Below, piece after piece: positions 7,710-16,905 of a stretch of DNA of 64,000 nt (positions are counted from its first letter, which is position 1; every line of letters begins with the position of its first letter). The stretch lies in NCBI RefSeq assembly GCF_018613695.1, contig NZ_JAGGPR010000005.1, positions 679,571 through 743,570 of the forward strand, given 5' to 3'. A program made the translations under genes and the position numbers. Source of the DNA: Arthrobacter sp. ISL-95. GTDB lineage: Bacteria > Actinomycetota > Actinomycetes > Actinomycetales > Micrococcaceae. The notes under the pieces were generated by a model. The model was not told where the DNA came from. It ran no database searches and saw only the letters and a program-made list of their open reading frames with translations.

Positions 7710-8849
7710 ATGCGAGTACTTGCAGCAATGAGCGGCGGAGTTGACTCCGCCGTGGCCGCAGCCCGGGCCGTCGAGGCCGGACACGACGTCGTCGGAGTCC
7801 ACCTTGCGTTGTCGCGCATGCCCGGCACCTTGCGCACCGGAAGCCGGGGCTGCTGCACTATCGAGGATTCGCGCGATGCTTGGCGTGCCTGCGATGTCCT
7901 GGGAATTCCTTACTACGTGTGGGATTTCTCGGAGCGCTTCAAGGAAGATGTCGTTCAGGATTTCATCGACGAGTACGCCGCGGGCAGGACACCGAACCCG
8001 TGCATGCGGTGCAATGAGCGGATCAAGTTTGCCGCCCTTCTGGAGAAGGCCATCGCGCTTGGATTTGATGCTGTGTGCACCGGACACTATGCCAAGGTCA
8101 TCGAAGACGCCGACGGTAACCGGGAACTCCATCGCGCCGCGGATTGGGCAAAGGACCAGAGCTACGTTCTGGGTGTCCTGACCCACGAGCAACTGAAGCA
8201 CTCCATGTTCCCGCTGGCGGACACTCCTTCCAAGGCCGAGGTACGTGCCGAGGCAGAACGCCGGGGCCTGTCCGTAGCCAACAAGCCGGACAGCCACGAC
8301 ATCTGCTTTATCTCCGACGGCGATACCCGCGGTTGGCTGGCCGAAAAGATTGACATGACCACCGGGGACATCGTTGATGAAACCGGTGCCAAGGTTGGCG
8401 AACATCCAGGTGCCAACGCTTTCACCGTAGGGCAGCGACGCGGACTGAAGCTGGGCACCCCCGCGGCAGATGGCAAGCCGCGGTTTGTCCTGGAGATCCG
8501 TCCCAAGGAAAACAAGGTAGTTGTGGGACCGGAGGCCTTGCTGGCGATCGACGAGATCCGCGGCATCAAGGTTTCGTGGGCCGGTTTGCCCATTTCCGAG
8601 GTTGCGAGCGGCGCTGAGTTTGATTGCCATGCCCAGGTCAGGGCTCACGGCGATCCCGTTCCGGCGATCGCCCGGGTGGAGGCCGTTGCTGATGATTCCG
8701 GTGTGGAGCGGGCCCAGCTGGTTGTGACGCTGACCGATCCGCTGCGGGGCGTGGCCCCGGGCCAGACCGTTGTTCTTTACCAAGGCAGCCGTGTCCTGGG
8801 ACAGGCGACCATAGATGCTGCCCGGTCCCTTCAGCGGGAAGTCCTTTAG
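7710..8849 (+). CDS. mnmA: tRNA-specific 2-thiouridylase MnmA
   Basis: The 379-aa enzyme adenylates and thiolates U34 of tRNA-Lys, -Glu and -Gln. The PP-loop SGGVDSAVA is at residues 8-16. The catalytic cysteine is Cys101 in CNERIKF, and the partner cysteine is Cys199 in [11 protein letters not shown]; an additional RGCCTIED pair lies at 46-53. The C-terminal half has the beta-barrel domains typical of MnmA. The start is ATG 7710, which puts the PP-loop at its normal position; an upstream TTG at 7647 would add an unconserved extension. A TAGAAT hexamer (7639-7644) may serve as -10. The sulfur donor is probably the upstream cysteine desulfurase. Confidence 0.95.
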   Translation: MRVLAAMSGGVDSAVAAARAVEAGHDVVGVHLALSRMPGTLRTGSRGCCTIEDSRDAWRACDVLGIPYYVWDFSERFKEDVVQDFIDEYAAGRTPNPCMRCNERIKFAALLEKAIALGFDAVCTGHYAKVIEDADGNRELHRAADWAKDQSYVLGVLTHEQLKHSMFPLADTPSKAEVRAEAERRGLSVANKPDSHDICFISDGDTRGWLAEKIDMTTGDIVDETGAKVGEHPGANAFTVGQRRGLKLGTPAADGKPRFVLEIRPKENKVVVGPEALLAIDEIRGIKVSWAGLPISEVASGAEFDCHAQVRAHGDPVPAIARVEAVADDSGVERAQLVVTLTDPLRGVAPGQTVVLYQGSRVLGQATIDAARSLQREVL

Positions 8850-8885
8850 TCCGGAACCTTCACACTGAAACCTACTGGAAAGTAA

Positions 8886-8909
8886 ATTTTGTGTCTCAAA
8901 TCACAAAAT
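8886..8909. promoter_or_regulatory. CRP/GlxR-like palindrome upstream of the peptide ABC operon
   Basis: ATTTTGTG-N8-CACAAAAT is a perfect 8-bp inverted repeat. Its core TGTGT-N6-TCACA differs from the CRP consensus TGTGA-N6-TCACA at one base. It lies about 110 bp upstream of the substrate-binding-protein start (9019), in the only sizeable gap before the operon. Binding by a CRP-family protein is inferred. Confidence 0.5.
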
Positions 8910-9018
8910 AAGGGGTTCGTCGCCTTCTAAGTCTGGTTGAATCGTGGAATCAAGAGTGTGCGCCGTCACAAATATCCCACGGCGGCGCGCCGAATCCATC
9001 GAACAGAAGGTTCACCAG

Positions 9019-10647
9019 ATGGCACTGAACAAGAAGGCCCTGCACGGCGTTATCGCGCTGGCGGGCATCTCCGCGCTCGCCTTGACGGCATGCACGGGAC
9101 CCTCCGGCGGCGGCTCATCGTCCGCCCCGGCCGCCACAGGCCCCATCGCCTACGGCACCACTGACAAAGTCACGTCGCTGGACCCCGCAGGGTCTTATGA
9201 CAACGGTTCGTTCATGGTGATGAACCAGGTCTACTCATTCCTGCTCAACTCCAAGCCGGGCGGTGCGGAACCCGTTCCGGACCTCGCCGAATCGTCGTCG
9301 TTCACGGCGCCGTCGGAGTACACCGTCAAGCTTAAATCCGGGCTCAAGTGGGCTAACGGCCACACCCTGGATTCCAAGGACGTGAAGCACTCTTTCGATC
9401 GTCAGGTGGCCATCAACGACCCCGCCGGGCCAGCGTCGCTGCTGACCAACATCGAGAGCGTGAGCACGCCCGACGCCACCACGGTGGTGTTCAAATTGAA
9501 GAACGCCAACGACCAGACGTTCGGCCAGATCCTCAGCAGCCCCGCCGCGCCGATCGTGGACGATGAAGTCTTTCCGGCCGACAAGATCCTTTCAGACGAC
9601 GAGATCATCAAGGCAAACGCGTTCTACGGCCAGTACACGATTGACAGCTACAAGAAAAACGAACTTGTCAGCTTCAAGGCTTTCGCGGATTACCAAGGTG
9701 TTCTTGGCAAGCCGGCCAACGATGGTGCCACCATCAAGTACTACGCCAGCCCCACTAACCTGAAGCTGGAAATCCAGCAAGGAGCCATTGACGTCGCTTT
9801 CCGCAGCCTCAGCGCCACGGACATCGACGATCTCCGCAAGGATTCCAAGGTCAAGGTCCTCACCGGCCCGGGTGGCGAGATCCGTTACGTTACCTTCAAC
9901 TTCGACACGATGCCGTACGGAACCAAAGCGGCCGGCGCGGACCCGGCCAAGGCACTGGCCGTTCGCCAGGCCGTGGCCAACCTCGTGGACCGCCAGGCGA
10001 TCGCCGACCAGGTCTACAAGGGCACTTACCTGCCCCTGTACTCCAACGTTCCCAACGGATTCCTCGGTGCCAACGAGTCCTTCAAGGACGCCTATGGCGA
10101 TGACGGAAAGCCAAGCCTGGACAAGGCCAAGAAAGTCCTGACGGACGCCGGCATTACTGAACCGGTTGCCCTGAACCTGCAGTACAACCCCGACCACTAT
10201 GGCGGATCCTCCGGAGACGAATACGCCATGGTCAAGGAGCAGCTGGAAAAGTCCGGGCTCTTCACTGTGAACCTGCAGTCCACCGAATGGGTCACCTACA
10301 GCAAGGCCAGCCGTGCTGACGAATACCCGTTGTTCCAGTTCGGTTGGTTCCCGGACTTCAGCGATGCCGATAACTACCTCACCCCGTTCTTCCCCGAGGG
10401 CGGCTTCCTGAAAAACCACTACAACAACGCCACGGTAAACGAGCTCATCGGCAAGCAGCTCACCGAAGCGGACAAGACCAAGCGTGAAGCGGCCATCAAG
10501 GAAGTCCAGACCGCCCTCGCCAAGGACATCTCCACACTGCCCCTGCTTCAGGGTGCGCAGGTGGCGGTAGTCGGAAGCGGCGTCAACGGAGTCGACAAGA
10601 CCCTGGATCCGTCCTTCAAGTTCCGTCTGGGCGTAATTTCCAAGTAA
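9019..10647 (+). CDS. Peptide ABC transporter substrate-binding lipoprotein (DppA/OppA family)
   Basis: The 542-aa protein has a lipoprotein signal ending in LALTAC with Cys25 as the lipidation site, then a Gly/Ser-rich linker and a family 5 (SBP_bac_5) extracellular solute-binding domain. Early motifs such as DKVTSLDPAGSYDNGSF and SLLTNIESVSTPDA are typical of this family. It should capture oligopeptides or related solutes and pass them to the membrane permeases encoded downstream. ATG 9019 is chosen for the AGAAGG 8 nt upstream and the normal signal peptide; upstream in-frame codons to 8944 look untranslated. The specific ligand is not predictable. Confidence 0.9.
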   Translation: MALNKKALHGVIALAGISALALTACTGPSGGGSSSAPAATGPIAYGTTDKVTSLDPAGSYDNGSFMVMNQVYSFLLNSKPGGAEPVPDLAESSSFTAPSEYTVKLKSGLKWANGHTLDSKDVKHSFDRQVAINDPAGPASLLTNIESVSTPDATTVVFKLKNANDQTFGQILSSPAAPIVDDEVFPADKILSDDEIIKANAFYGQYTIDSYKKNELVSFKAFADYQGVLGKPANDGATIKYYASPTNLKLEIQQGAIDVAFRSLSATDIDDLRKDSKVKVLTGPGGEIRYVTFNFDTMPYGTKAAGADPAKALAVRQAVANLVDRQAIADQVYKGTYLPLYSNVPNGFLGANESFKDAYGDDGKPSLDKAKKVLTDAGITEPVALNLQYNPDHYGGSSGDEYAMVKEQLEKSGLFTVNLQSTEWVTYSKASRADEYPLFQFGWFPDFSDADNYLTPFFPEGGFLKNHYNNATVNELIGKQLTEADKTKREAAIKEVQTALAKDISTLPLLQGAQVAVVGSGVNGVDKTLDPSFKFRLGVISK

Positions 10648-10668
10648 CCGCACCTTTGTGATGCGAAG

Positions 10669-10701
10669 GGAGGCGGGACACTGATCCGGTGTCCCGCCTC
10701 C
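10669..10701. terminator. Hairpin between binding-protein and permease genes
   Basis: A 13-bp perfect stem (GGAGGCGGGACAC / GTGTCCCGCCTCC) encloses a 7-nt loop. It begins 22 bp after the stop of the binding-protein gene and lacks a long T tract. Such hairpins are known to stabilise or attenuate transcripts so that binding protein exceeds permease; that role is inferred here. Confidence 0.6.
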
Positions 10702-10775
10702 TTGCTGACCACCAACGTGGCAGGCACGCATCAGACAACCCCGCGCAATCCACGGGCAAGAAATGCAGGTAGCAA

Positions 10776-11867
10776 ATGACAACACTTATTGAGGTCCCCG
10801 AGGCTGAGCCCGGCATCGTTGCTCCGAAGAGCAAGTCCGCAGCCGGGGGAGGGCTGGGCAGATACATCGTGATCAGGTTCTTCCTGATCATTCCCACTGT
10901 TTTTATCCTTGTAACACTGGTCTTCTTCCTGATGAGGGTCATCGGCGATCCCATCACCGCATCACAGGGCGGACGGCTGCCTCCGGACGTCCTGGCCCAA
11001 CGCATCCACGATGCCGGGTACGACCGTCCGGTCCTGGTCCAGTACTTTGAGTACCTTGGCCAGCTGATTACCGGGAATTTCGGAACAACGATCACTGACC
11101 GGCGTCCTGTTGTTGAGGTGCTGACCACCTTCGGCGCAGCCACTCTTGAACTCTCCATCAACGCGCTGATCGTGGCGCTTGCAGTCGGCATCCCATTCGG
11201 GCTGATTGCCGCCCAGCATCGGGACAAGACCCCCGATGCCCTGCTGAGGTTCTTCGCCATCCTTTGCTACGCCACCCCGGTCTTCTTCTCAGGCCTGCTC
11301 CTCAAGCTGACGTTTTCCGTATGGCTCGGCTGGTTCCCGGTAGCCGGCCGTGCCTCCACCCGTACGGAACTCACCATGAGCGCTTTGGCAGCCCCAACCG
11401 GTATCTACTGGCTGGACGCGCTGCGCAGCGGAAACTTCACGGCCCTCGGTGACATAGCGTCCCACGCAGTCCTCCCGGCAATCGCCCTCGGCTTACTCAC
11501 CGCAGGTGTGTTCCTTCGGTTGGTCCGCACCAACGTCATCGGAACGCTGGGAAAGGACTACATTGAGGCAGGGCGCTCCAGGGGGGTCAGCGAGTTCCGC
11601 CTGGTGACCAAGCACGCCTATAAACCGGCGCTGATTCCCATCATTACTGTCATGGGCCTGCAAATTGCCCTGATGCTCGGCGGCGCCATCCTCACCGAAA
11701 CCACCTTTGAATGGAAAGGCCTGGGCTATCAGCTGGTGCAGTACCTCAATGCCCGCGATTTCGTGGCCGTCCAAGGCATCGTGGTGCTGCTGGCCATCAT
11801 CGTGGCCGTCACCAACTTCATCGTGGATATCATTGCCGCGCTCATCGACCCCCGAGTGAGGTACTGA
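10776..11867 (+). CDS. Peptide ABC transporter permease (DppB/OppB family)
   Basis: This 363-aa integral membrane protein has a first membrane segment near residues 28-52 and further segments through the C-terminus, giving the six-helix OppB layout. The ABC-coupling loop appears as LGKDYIEAGRSRGVSEFRLV, and the permease consensus ends with LIDPRVRY. It forms the translocation channel together with the next gene product. The start is ATG 10776, 128 bp after the binding-protein gene and just past the hairpin. Only 2 bp separate its stop from the ATG of the second permease, so the two are translated together. Confidence 0.92.
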   Translation: MTTLIEVPEAEPGIVAPKSKSAAGGGLGRYIVIRFFLIIPTVFILVTLVFFLMRVIGDPITASQGGRLPPDVLAQRIHDAGYDRPVLVQYFEYLGQLITGNFGTTITDRRPVVEVLTTFGAATLELSINALIVALAVGIPFGLIAAQHRDKTPDALLRFFAILCYATPVFFSGLLLKLTFSVWLGWFPVAGRASTRTELTMSALAAPTGIYWLDALRSGNFTALGDIASHAVLPAIALGLLTAGVFLRLVRTNVIGTLGKDYIEAGRSRGVSEFRLVTKHAYKPALIPIITVMGLQIALMLGGAILTETTFEWKGLGYQLVQYLNARDFVAVQGIVVLLAIIVAVTNFIVDIIAALIDPRVRY

Positions 11868-11869
11868 CC

Positions 11870-12883
11870 ATGAGCACTCCTCAATTGACCCGACCCAAGC
11901 AGCCCTTGTTCTCACGGCTTCCCGTGATCAGCCACCTGAAGAAGAGCGTAGGGCTCCAGCGAGGCATGCTCGTTGTGGGTGTTGTCCTTAGCGGGATCTT
12001 CCTCCTCACCAGCATCTTCGCTCCACTCCTTGCTCCCTATGGGTACTCCCAACTCAGCGATGCCTCCGGTTCCTTTCCCACCCAGGAAGCTCCGGGCGGC
12101 AAGCACCTGCTGGGAACCACAGTTGGCGGTTACGACGTTCTGTCGCGGGTGATTTGGGGTTCCCAAACAGCGGTGACAGTGATCATTGTGTCCGTGGCCA
12201 TGTCCCTGTTCCTCGGTGTGGTCCTTGGGCTTCTGAGTGGATACTTCGGAGGATGGCTGGACAGAATCCTGGTAGTCGTCGCGGACGCCATCTATGCATT
12301 CCCAACCCTGCTCCTGGCGATCGTGATCTCAATCGTGATCAGCCGCGGGCAGTCCAGCTTCTGGGGCGGCATCTTCTCCTGTGCTTTCTCCATCACCGTG
12401 GTTTTTGTGCCGCAGTACTTCCGGGTCATACGCGCAGAGACCATCCGGCTTAAGGCCGAGCCGTTCGTCGAGTCGGCCAAGGTTCTGGGGGCATCCAGCG
12501 CGCGCATCATCGGGCGGCACATCTTCAAGAACGCCACACGGACCCTGCCGCTCATGTTCACCCTCAACGCCTCCGAAGCGATCCTGACACTCGCCGGCTT
12601 GGGATTCCTTGGCTTCGGAATCGAGCCCACATCCGCGGCTGAATGGGGTTTCGACCTTAACAAAGCACTTGCTGATACTTCATCGGGTATTTGGTGGACC
12701 GGCGTCTTCCCGGGCATCGCGATCGTCCTCACCGTCCTGGGGCTGACCCTGGTGGGCGAGAGCATCAACGACCTCAACGACCCCCGGATCCGTGGCCGCA
12801 AACGCGCGGGCCGAACACCAGCACCGGGTACACCGGCAGGACCAGAATCGCCAGCAAACCCGGCAGAGGCAGGGAAGTCATGA
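11870..12883 (+). CDS. Peptide ABC transporter permease (DppC/OppC family)
   Basis: The 337-aa protein starts at ATG 11870. It has the N-terminal OppC leader region with a membrane helix near residues 30-50, a periplasmic segment containing HLLGTTVGGYDVLSRVIWG, and the permease domain with coupling loop FVESAKVLGASSARIIGRHI. The C-terminus ends in a Pro/Ala-rich tail after the LNDPRIRG motif. It pairs with the preceding DppB-like protein. Its stop TGA overlaps the next start (ATGA at 12880), showing tight operon structure. Confidence 0.92.
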   Translation: MSTPQLTRPKQPLFSRLPVISHLKKSVGLQRGMLVVGVVLSGIFLLTSIFAPLLAPYGYSQLSDASGSFPTQEAPGGKHLLGTTVGGYDVLSRVIWGSQTAVTVIIVSVAMSLFLGVVLGLLSGYFGGWLDRILVVVADAIYAFPTLLLAIVISIVISRGQSSFWGGIFSCAFSITVVFVPQYFRVIRAETIRLKAEPFVESAKVLGASSARIIGRHIFKNATRTLPLMFTLNASEAILTLAGLGFLGFGIEPTSAAEWGFDLNKALADTSSGIWWTGVFPGIAIVLTVLGLTLVGESINDLNDPRIRGRKRAGRTPAPGTPAGPESPANPAEAGKS

Positions 12884-14586
12884 CCACCAACCTTGGAAAC
12901 GTCTCAGACGGGACAGGCAGGGATCAGCCGGTACTCACCATTGATCGGCTCCAAGTCACCTTCGCCACTGACGGCGGCGATGTTCATGCTGTCAAAGATG
13001 TAAGCCTGAACGTTGGAGCCGGTGAAGTAGTGGCCATCGTGGGTGAATCGGGTTCCGGCAAGACCGTGACGGCCAAAACCATCCTGGGCCTTCTTCCCGA
13101 AACAGCCATCAGTTCCGGCGCCGTAATCATCAATGGCAACAACGTCATCAGCGTCAGCCAATCCACCCTCCGCAAAATCCGCGGCCGCGATGTGGCCATG
13201 GTGTTCCAAGAGCCCTCCACGGCCCTGAACCCTGTCTTCACCGTGGGCTGGCAGATTGCCGAAGGTATCCGGGCACATTCCACTGACGGACGGCGCGTCT
13301 CCGCCAAGGAAGCCAAGGAAAGGGCAATCGAGGCACTCCGCAAGGTGGGCATCCCCGACCCTGAAACGCGCGTCAACTACTATCCGCACCAGTTCTCCGG
13401 CGGCCAGAAACAACGTGTGGTCATAGCTGCGGCATTGGCGCTCAACCCCGGACTGATCGTGGCCGATGAGCCCACTACCGCCTTGGACGTCACAGTCCAG
13501 GCCGAAATCCTACAGCTCCTGCGCGATTTGAGGGACAACTACGGCACCTCGATCGTGCTCATCACCCACAACATGGGAGTAGTGGCAGATCTGGCCGACC
13601 GGGTTGTGGTCATGTACCAGGGCGATGTTGTGGAGGAGGCCCCCGCCAAGGTCCTCTTTGCTGAACCCCGGCAGGAGTACACCAGGAAATTGCTGGCCGC
13701 AGTACCGCATCTCGGACGCAACTCTGCCTCCGAGGGTGCCCGGGGCCGGCTCCACCAGGAAGGCAAAATCCTGGTTGAGGCCAAGAACCTCACGATCGAA
13801 TACCCTGGGCGTTTCGGCAGGCACGGGTTCAAGGCCGTGGATGATGTCAGCTTTACGGTGTCGGAAAACGAGGTCTTTGGGCTGGTAGGAGAGTCAGGTT
13901 CCGGGAAATCAACCATTGGACGAGCCATTGCCGGCCTGACCCGGACCACAGGGGGCAGCTTGAAAGTCCTTGGGTACGAGATGCTGGACTTCAAGGAGCG
14001 TTCCTTCCGTCCGCTGCGCAAGGAGATCGGCTTCGTGTTCCAAGATCCGGCTGCGTCCTTCAACCCGCACCTCACCATCGGCGAGTGCGTCGCCGAACCA
14101 CTGCTTATCCACACCAAGCCGGGGGCCGCGGAGGCGAGGAAAAAGGTAGGTGAGCTGCTCGAATCAGTCCAGCTGCCGGCGTCGTACGCGGAACGTTACC
14201 CGCACGAGCTGTCCGGTGGGCAGCGGCAACGCGCATCCTTGGCGAGATCGCTGGCGCTCAACCCGCGCCTGCTGATCGCCGACGAACCCACATCCGCCCT
14301 TGATGTCTCGGTGCAGGCCAAAGTCCTGGACCTGTTCAAGGACATCCAGGAGCAGTACGGTTTCGCGGCCCTCTTCATCAGCCACGACCTCGCAGTCGTG
14401 GACATGTTGTCCCACTGGGTTGGCGTCCTTTATAAGGGCCGTCTGGTGGAGCAGGGGATTGGCAACCATGTGATGGGATCACCGCAACACGACTACACCA
14501 AGAAGCTCATTGCATCCCTGCCGGTACCGGACCCCGATGAGCAAGCACGACGGCGGGAAGCCCACCGCTCGCTGCTGGGTGGCTAA
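12880..14586 (+). CDS. Dipeptide/oligopeptide ABC transporter ATP-binding protein, two fused NBDs (DppD-DppF type)
   Basis: The 568-aa protein contains two complete ABC ATPase domains in tandem. The first has Walker A GESGSGKT (Lys61), signature FSGGQKQR and Walker B VADEPTTALD. The second has GESGSGKS, LSGGQRQR and IADEPTSALD. Each carries the oligopeptide-family C-terminal extension after the ATPase core. All catalytic motifs look intact in both halves, so the single chain supplies both nucleotide-binding sites of the importer. The start ATG 12880 overlaps the OppC stop. It is the last gene of the operon. Confidence 0.93.
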   Translation: MTTNLGNVSDGTGRDQPVLTIDRLQVTFATDGGDVHAVKDVSLNVGAGEVVAIVGESGSGKTVTAKTILGLLPETAISSGAVIINGNNVISVSQSTLRKIRGRDVAMVFQEPSTALNPVFTVGWQIAEGIRAHSTDGRRVSAKEAKERAIEALRKVGIPDPETRVNYYPHQFSGGQKQRVVIAAALALNPGLIVADEPTTALDVTVQAEILQLLRDLRDNYGTSIVLITHNMGVVADLADRVVVMYQGDVVEEAPAKVLFAEPRQEYTRKLLAAVPHLGRNSASEGARGRLHQEGKILVEAKNLTIEYPGRFGRHGFKAVDDVSFTVSENEVFGLVGESGSGKSTIGRAIAGLTRTTGGSLKVLGYEMLDFKERSFRPLRKEIGFVFQDPAASFNPHLTIGECVAEPLLIHTKPGAAEARKKVGELLESVQLPASYAERYPHELSGGQRQRASLARSLALNPRLLIADEPTSALDVSVQAKVLDLFKDIQEQYGFAALFISHDLAVVDMLSHWVGVLYKGRLVEQGIGNHVMGSPQHDYTKKLIASLPVPDPDEQARRREAHRSLLGG

Positions 14587-14663
14587 ACAGTCCACGGGAA
14601 GGTAAGAAGAAGCGAAGGCACCCCCCTCGTGTGTGGGCGTGTCTTTGCCATTCAAGACGAGGT

Positions 14664-15320
14664 CTATTCAGAGACGATGCCAATGTTGAACATCTTTCCG
14701 TGAGGCTGTTGCATGAAAATACGAAGCCACAGCGGTAGCCACATCTCCAGGCCGCGGGCGGCATCGAGCCCACCCAGATCCCTGATGTGATCCGGCGCCC
14801 AGCCAAATTCCTGCAGGAGCCCGGACACAGTTGTCTTGGCAGTCTCATCGTTTCCTGCCATGAAAATGTCATGTGGTCCCGGGAGCATCCCAGGGTTCAC
14901 CATCACCGGGGCGCTGACCGTGTTCAAGGACTTGACCACGCGTACCTCAGGGAAGGTCCGTTGAATGGACTCCGCGATGCTATCCGTATTGCACACAGTC
15001 AGGGAGGGAGGGAAACCACTCGCAGGATCCAGGGCATTGGAGACATCCAAGAGGATCTTGCCCTTGAGATTGGCTTCGCCTGCTTCTGCCAAGGCAGCCA
15101 GGCTTACCGTACCTGGAGTGGCATTAACCAACAGCTCGGAACCTGCGGCCGCTTCCGCAAAGGAGCCCGCGTGGGCAAGCGGACCTGCCTGGCCGGCCCA
15201 CTCCATGCCCTTTGGATTGCCTGACTCGCGCGAACCCATGATGACCTCATGCCTCAGGGACACGAACTTCCCGGCGAGGGCGTGTCCCACCGTTCCAGTG
15301 CCCAGAACCGCGATCTTCAT
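14664..15320 (-). CDS. NADP-binding reductase related to F420-dependent NADP oxidoreductase
   Basis: The 218-aa protein starts with a dinucleotide-binding motif (MKIAVLGTGTVGHALA) and continues with GSRESGN, the phosphate-recognising region typical of NADP(H)-binding members of the F420H2:NADP oxidoreductase (FNO/NpdG) family. The C-terminal half contains RVVKSLNTVSAPVMVNP and the MAGNDETAK segment, common in this group. Whether it truly uses F420 cannot be decided from sequence; many relatives are NADPH-dependent reductases. ATG 15320 has GGAG about 5 nt upstream. It is convergent with the peptide-transport operon and divergent from the chorismate mutase gene. Confidence 0.75.
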   Translation of the reverse strand: MKIAVLGTGTVGHALAGKFVSLRHEVIMGSRESGNPKGMEWAGQAGPLAHAGSFAEAAAGSELLVNATPGTVSLAALAEAGEANLKGKILLDVSNALDPASGFPPSLTVCNTDSIAESIQRTFPEVRVVKSLNTVSAPVMVNPGMLPGPHDIFMAGNDETAKTTVSGLLQEFGWAPDHIRDLGGLDAARGLEMWLPLWLRIFMQQPHGKMFNIGIVSE

Positions 15321-15468
15321 GGAGTCTCCTTTGCCGAACCAGAAGTGATGCTGCCATTCTGCTCCGATACACGCGGCGACGATACCGCCATGACTGCTCG
15401 ACTTTGCCTCATGCCGGCCAGCAGGTAACACCCACGGCGGCACAACCTCACACCATAGACTGGGGTGC

Positions 15469-15858
15469 ATGACCGAGCAGAACAACGCCCTTTCCCACGA
15501 CGCCGATTCCTTCAACCCGGCAGCGAGCTCCTTGGCCGGCCACGTGGACCGTGCCGTCATGGATGAGCTGCTGTCCATCCGGTCCAGCATCGACAACATT
15601 GACGCAACTCTTGTTTTCCTGCTCGCTGAACGCTTCAAAGCCACCCAAAAAGTGGGAATCCTCAAGGCTACCCACAAGCTTCCGGCCGGAGATCCGGGCC
15701 GTGAATCGGCCCAGATCGCCCGCCTGCGCAGACTCGCCGAGGATGCGCACCTTGATCCGGCCTTCGCAGAGAAATTCCTCAACTTCATCATCAGTGAAGT
15801 GATCCGCCACCACGAGGCCATCGCCGAGGATCACCAGATCTCCAGCCAGCAGGCGTAG
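15469..15858 (+). CDS. Chorismate mutase (AroQ class)
   Basis: This 129-aa all-helical protein converts chorismate to prephenate for phenylalanine and tyrosine synthesis. Motifs of the AroQ fold are present: MDELLSIRSSIDNIDATLVF (first helix with active-site Arg), LAERFKATQKVGILKA (second Arg and Lys), and REsAQIARLRRLAEDAHLDP later. Size and content fit the actinobacterial stand-alone AroQ enzymes. TAGACT (15456-15461) ends 7 nt before ATG 15469 with no Shine-Dalgarno, so the mRNA may be leaderless. The following MetE-like gene begins 2 bp after the stop. Confidence 0.88.
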   Translation: MTEQNNALSHDADSFNPAASSLAGHVDRAVMDELLSIRSSIDNIDATLVFLLAERFKATQKVGILKATHKLPAGDPGRESAQIARLRRLAEDAHLDPAFAEKFLNFIISEVIRHHEAIAEDHQISSQQA

Positions 15859-15860
15859 CC

Positions 15861-16895
15861 GTGACAGATTTGGATACCGTACGCGCCAGCGCCACCGCAC
15901 TGGGGCCGTGGCCCGGCGCCGATCCCGCCGAAGCCAACCGGATCATCAGGGGCGAGTTGGGAGACCCCCACCTTCCTTTCCTGCCCGAACTGCCGGACCG
16001 AGGGGTGGGCTCGGATGCCGTAGGGCGGACGGGCTCCCTGCTGGTTGACCTTGCACTTGACGTCCAACCCCACGGCTGGCGCCTGGTGGACAGGCCCGGG
16101 AAGGATGCCCGCCGCGCAACGTCGGCATTATCGACCGACATCAACATTTTGGCCGATATTGCCGGTGCCGAGGATGTTTCAGCAATGGAGTTCAAGGTCC
16201 AGTTGCTGGGACCCCTGAGCCTCGCCGCCAATCTTCATCTGCACAGCGGTGAACGGGCACTCTTGGATTACGGCGCTCGCAGGGACATTGCCGAATCCTT
16301 GGCCGCAGGCGTCGGAGAGCACCTTAGGCGCGTTGCCGCCGCCGTCCCGGGCGCGCGCTTGGTCGTTCAGATTGACGAACCGGACATTGCCTCGGTCATG
16401 GCAGGAACCATCCCAACGGCCAGTGGCTACCGCACGTTGAGGTCCATCTCCGGGGAGGAAGTGACAGGTGCCTGGAAGCTGGTGATCGACGCCCTGAAAT
16501 CTGCGGGCGTGGCAGAGACCGTTGTCTCCGTACCGGAAATCGAAGCGCCCATTGAGCGGGTACTCGCCGCCGGTGCCGACGGCGTCGCAGTGCCCTTGAA
16601 GGCCCTCACGTCACGCCAATGGGAGCAGCTTGCCGCAGCCGTAGAGGACGGGAAACGCGTGTGGGCAGGGGCGCTTTCCACCAGCGATCCCCGGGCGCAA
16701 CTGCCGCGCACGTCCGAGGTCGTTGAAAGCATCTGGAAACCGTGGCGCCAGCTGGGCCTTCCTGCTTCCAACTTGGCGGGACTCCGCATCACACCCTCGA
16801 CGGGACTGGCGGACTTCACTCCTTCAACGGCCAAGGATGTTCTGAAAAAGCTGTCACAAGTGGCTGACGGACTGGACCAGCTGGCTCAGGGCTGA
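15861..16895 (+). CDS. Cobalamin-independent methionine synthase-like protein (MetE C-terminal domain family)
   Basis: The 344-aa protein corresponds to the C-terminal catalytic half of MetE as a stand-alone domain. It has an N-terminal TATALGPWPG-like segment, a central ARLVVQIDEPDIASVM motif (the conserved acidic substrate-binding region) and a C-terminal VVESIWKPWRQLGL region. The zinc-binding His-x-Cys motif of true MetE is not obvious, so methionine synthase activity is uncertain; a related methyltransferase role is possible. It starts with GTG 15861, 2 bp after the chorismate mutase stop, and is probably co-transcribed with it. Confidence 0.7.
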   Translation: MTDLDTVRASATALGPWPGADPAEANRIIRGELGDPHLPFLPELPDRGVGSDAVGRTGSLLVDLALDVQPHGWRLVDRPGKDARRATSALSTDINILADIAGAEDVSAMEFKVQLLGPLSLAANLHLHSGERALLDYGARRDIAESLAAGVGEHLRRVAAAVPGARLVVQIDEPDIASVMAGTIPTASGYRTLRSISGEEVTGAWKLVIDALKSAGVAETVVSVPEIEAPIERVLAAGADGVAVPLKALTSRQWEQLAAAVEDGKRVWAGALSTSDPRAQLPRTSEVVESIWKPWRQLGLPASNLAGLRITPSTGLADFTPSTAKDVLKKLSQVADGLDQLAQG

Positions 16896-16905
16896 CTGCG
16901 AGAAG

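Noticed and set aside
7638..8783. A 381-codon minus-strand open frame opposite mnmA
   Set aside because: The mnmA frame has full catalytic motifs; the opposite frame has none.
14594..14640. Possible terminator between the convergent peptide operon and reductase gene
   Set aside because: Only a weak, broken stem could be drawn and there is no T tract.
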